Shown: positions 62,169-64,000 of the stretch, in pieces
How the letters are laid out: the number at the start of each line of letters is the position of its first letter
Position numbering within the stretch: position 1 is the stretch's first letter
Origin: an uncultured Marinobacter sp.
Lineage (GTDB): Bacteria; Pseudomonadota; Gammaproteobacteria; Pseudomonadales; Oleiphilaceae
Direction of reading: 5' to 3'
NCBI RefSeq assembly: GCF_946886895.1
Contig: NZ_CAMPJO010000005.1
Location: forward strand, 186,001-250,000
DNA length: 64,000 nucleotides
Position numbers and translations under genes: made by a program
Notes under the pieces: model-generated
What the model saw: only the letters and a program-made list of their open reading frames with translations
Told to the model about the DNA's origin: nothing
Databases searched by the model: none

Positions 62169-63176
62169 GTGATTGTATTTGACCAGGTACAGAAGTCGTA
62201 TCCGGTAGCCGGCCGGGCGATCCCCGCGCTGCATCCCACCGATATGACCATCGAAACCGGCGAGGTGTTCGGTATCGTCGGGCACTCCGGCGCCGGTAAA
62301 TCCACGCTGGTGCGTCTGATCAACCTGCTGGAGCCACCTACCGGTGGCCGCATTCTGATCGACGACGAGAACGTCACCGACTACAACGCCGCCGAGTTGC
62401 GGGCCTTTCGTCGTAAAGTCGGCATGATCTTCCAACATTTTAACCTGCTGTCCTCGAAAACCGTGGCGGACAACATTGCCTTCCCCATGAAACTCGCCGG
62501 TATCTACTCGAAAACCGAAATCCGGGACCGGGTTGAGGAATTGCTGGCGCGGGTAAGCCTCGTTGATCAGGCCGATAAATACCCCTCGCAGCTGTCTGGC
62601 GGCCAGAAGCAGCGCGTCGGCATTGCCCGGGCCCTGGCCTGCCGGCCAACCATTCTGCTGTGCGACGAAGCCACCAGCGCCCTGGATCCTCAGACCACGC
62701 AATCGGTACTGAAGCTGCTGGCGGACATCAACCGGGAACTGGGCCTGACCATTGTGCTGATCACCCACGAAATGGACGTGGTGCGCCGGGTCTGTGATCG
62801 GGTGGCCGTGATGGATGCCGGTCGGGTAGTGGAAATGGGGCCGGTCAGCGAGGTGTTCCTGCATCCACAGCACCCCACCACCCGGGACTTCGTGTTCGAG
62901 AGCGAGAGCATCGACAGCCAGGAACTGCAGGAAGACCTGCAGAAGGCCAATGGCCGGATACTGCGTCTCACTTTCAAGGGCGACTCCACCTACAAACCGT
63001 TGCTGGGCAGTGTTGCCCGGGAATCCGGTGTCGACTTCAGCATCCTGTCCGGTCGCATTGATCACATCAAGGACACGCCCTACGGCCAGCTGACCCTGTC
63101 CCTGGTGGGAGGCAATCTTGATATTGCAATGCAGGCCTTCGACGCGGCTGATGTTCATGTGGAGGTAGTTCGCTGA
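62169..63176 (+). CDS. metN: Methionine ABC transporter ATPase
   Basis: A 335-residue ABC ATPase of the D-/L-methionine importer. Walker [10 protein letters not shown] (about 38-46), Q-loop FQHFNLL, signature [16 protein letters not shown], Walker [15 protein letters not shown] and H-loop ITHEMD are intact. The C-terminal NIL regulatory domain (about 265-335: [20 protein letters not shown]) senses methionine and stops uptake. The start is GTG (62169). It overlaps the metI start (TGATG). metQ is expected just past the right edge. Confidence 0.95.
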   Translation: MIVFDQVQKSYPVAGRAIPALHPTDMTIETGEVFGIVGHSGAGKSTLVRLINLLEPPTGGRILIDDENVTDYNAAELRAFRRKVGMIFQHFNLLSSKTVADNIAFPMKLAGIYSKTEIRDRVEELLARVSLVDQADKYPSQLSGGQKQRVGIARALACRPTILLCDEATSALDPQTTQSVLKLLADINRELGLTIVLITHEMDVVRRVCDRVAVMDAGRVVEMGPVSEVFLHPQHPTTRDFVFESESIDSQELQEDLQKANGRILRLTFKGDSTYKPLLGSVARESGVDFSILSGRIDHIKDTPYGQLTLSLVGGNLDIAMQAFDAADVHVEVVR

Positions 63177-63841
63177 TGGAAGCCCTGTTGAGCAATGTGG
63201 ACTGGAGCGAGATCGGCTGGGCAAGCTGGGATACCCTGGTCATGGTAGGCCTGTCCCTGCTGTTCAGCGTATTGATTGGCCTGCCCGTGGGTGTGTTGCT
63301 GTTCCTGTTTGGCAAACGTCAGCTGCTGGAGCAGCCGGTGGCCTACGCCGTGCTGTCGTTCGTGGTGAACGTGCTGCGTTCGGTGCCGTTTATCATCCTG
63401 CTGATCGTGATGATTCCGTTCACCGTCATGCTGATCGGCACCTCCCTCGGGGTTGCCGGTGCCATTCCGCCCCTGGTCGCCGGTGGCGCGCCGTTCTTCG
63501 CCCGTCTGGTGGAAACCTCCCTGCGGGAAGTGGACCGGGGCATCATCGAAGCCACCCAGGCCATGGGCGCCAACGTGAGGCAGATCATTCTCGGTGCCTT
63601 GTTACCGGAAGCACTTCCCGGCATCATCGCCGGCATAACGGTAACCGCCATTACCCTGGTGTCCTATGCCGCCATGTCCGGCGTCATCGGTGGTGGCGGC
63701 CTCGGTGACCTGGCCATCCGCTTCGGTTATCAACGATTCCAGACCGACGTAATGGTAATTACAGTCGCCTTACTGGTCATTTTCGTACAGGTATTGCAGA
63801 TGGTTGGAGACCGTCTTGTTCTGTATTTCAGCCGCAAGTAG
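63176..63841 (+). CDS. metI: Methionine ABC transporter permease
   Basis: A 221-residue inner-membrane permease with about five to six helices: TLVMVGLSLLFSVLIGLPVG, NVLRSVPFIILLIVMIPFTV, EATQAMGANVRQIILGALLP (EAA coupling motif EATQAMGAN, about 122-130) and ALPGIIAGITVTAITLVSYA. It forms the channel with MetN. Start overlaps the metN stop. A long palindrome follows 17 bases after the stop, so metQ is either in a separate unit or read through it. Confidence 0.95.
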   Translation: MEALLSNVDWSEIGWASWDTLVMVGLSLLFSVLIGLPVGVLLFLFGKRQLLEQPVAYAVLSFVVNVLRSVPFIILLIVMIPFTVMLIGTSLGVAGAIPPLVAGGAPFFARLVETSLREVDRGIIEATQAMGANVRQIILGALLPEALPGIIAGITVTAITLVSYAAMSGVIGGGGLGDLAIRFGYQRFQTDVMVITVALLVIFVQVLQMVGDRLVLYFSRK

Positions 63842-63858
63842 GCTTGCCTTGGTGCAAG

Positions 63859-63967
63859 CCGCTGGCGGGAAAGCCCTTCCGAAAAACGCCCGTAAATACG
63901 TCCCTGTAGGGCTCGGTCGCGCCATCCCTGGCGCTCCACGTTTTCGGAAGGGCTTTCCCGCCAGCGG
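63859..63967. repeat. Variable-arm palindrome of a second type
   Basis: Perfect 27-bp arms at 63859-63885 and 63941-63967 enclose a 55-base core (63886-63940) holding GTAAATACGTCCCTGTAGGG and then a GCGCCA/TGGCGC hairpin. The design, fixed core between long perfect arms, matches the three palindromes at 13058, 31796 and 32963, but the core is different. The arms share no sequence with theirs. It lies just after metI. Confidence 0.88.
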
Positions 63968-64000
63968 CCCGGATCTTTCAGGTAAGCCCTCGTGCTTTTT

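Overview
The window reads as chromosome of a marine, halotolerant gammaproteobacterium, most like Marinobacter or a close relative. This is an inference from an ectoine gene pair with a dedicated aspartokinase, a TonB/ExbBD iron system, an assimilatory nitrate locus laid out as in Pseudomonas and relatives, high GC, and gene content typical of marine Gammaproteobacteria. No ribosomal or tRNA gene was seen. Both window edges cut through operons: a solute-binding protein on the left and metNI on the right.

Layout. 1-7 kb is a worn accessory zone. A compact mercury module (merR, merF, merA) with a flavin reductase sits among broken genes: a TetR regulator joined to shreds of a drug ABC exporter, a cysteine synthase tail, and a siderophore ABC importer whose second permease is truncated. 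7-15.6 kb holds a tubulin-tyrosine-ligase-like ATP-grasp protein, an ECF sigma/zinc-finger anti-sigma pair, and a four-gene cassette: a TVP38-flavoprotein disulfide reductase fusion, a radical SAM protein, a sodium/solute symporter and a metallophosphoesterase. Three sites of the form TGTAACA-N14-GTGTC precede the ligase-like gene, the cassette and a short intergenic hairpin, so these may form one uncharacterised ECF regulon. 15.7-20.3 kb carries ectA, ectB and the ectoine-type aspartokinase with ectC absent, then an RpoS-like sigma factor. 20.3-32.5 kb is mostly housekeeping: tag, a phosphopantetheinyl transferase, pdxH, an AsmA-like giant, yfbR, an SDR, a diguanylate cyclase, an AraC regulator and a TM2 protein.

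32.5-45.6 kb is the nitrate assimilation locus: nirD, nirB, a flavoprotein partner, nasA, a fused phosphatase/kinase and a formate/nitrite-type channel. Three good -24/-12 (sigma-54) promoters and an NtrC-like site tie it to nitrogen control. It is interrupted at 40.5-42.8 kb by an insertion with an abortive-infection toxin relic and an orphan hcp operon with two small lipoproteins. 45.8-48.3 kb is a Fur-box exbB-exbD-exbD-tonB operon.

48.4-64 kb has a Cache/PAS/GGDEF sensor, a TauE-type exporter, a lytic transglycosylase, an amidase, an envelope operon (DUF4331 protein, lipoprotein, TPR protein, HupE/UreJ-like membrane protein) divergent from an ECF sigma/RskA-like pair with matching promoter motifs on both sides, an HDOD-GAF protein, and metNI.

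Four intergenic palindromes share an odd design: a fixed core between long, perfectly paired arms whose sequence differs between copies. Three share an identical 19-nt core; a fourth, at the right edge, has a different core.
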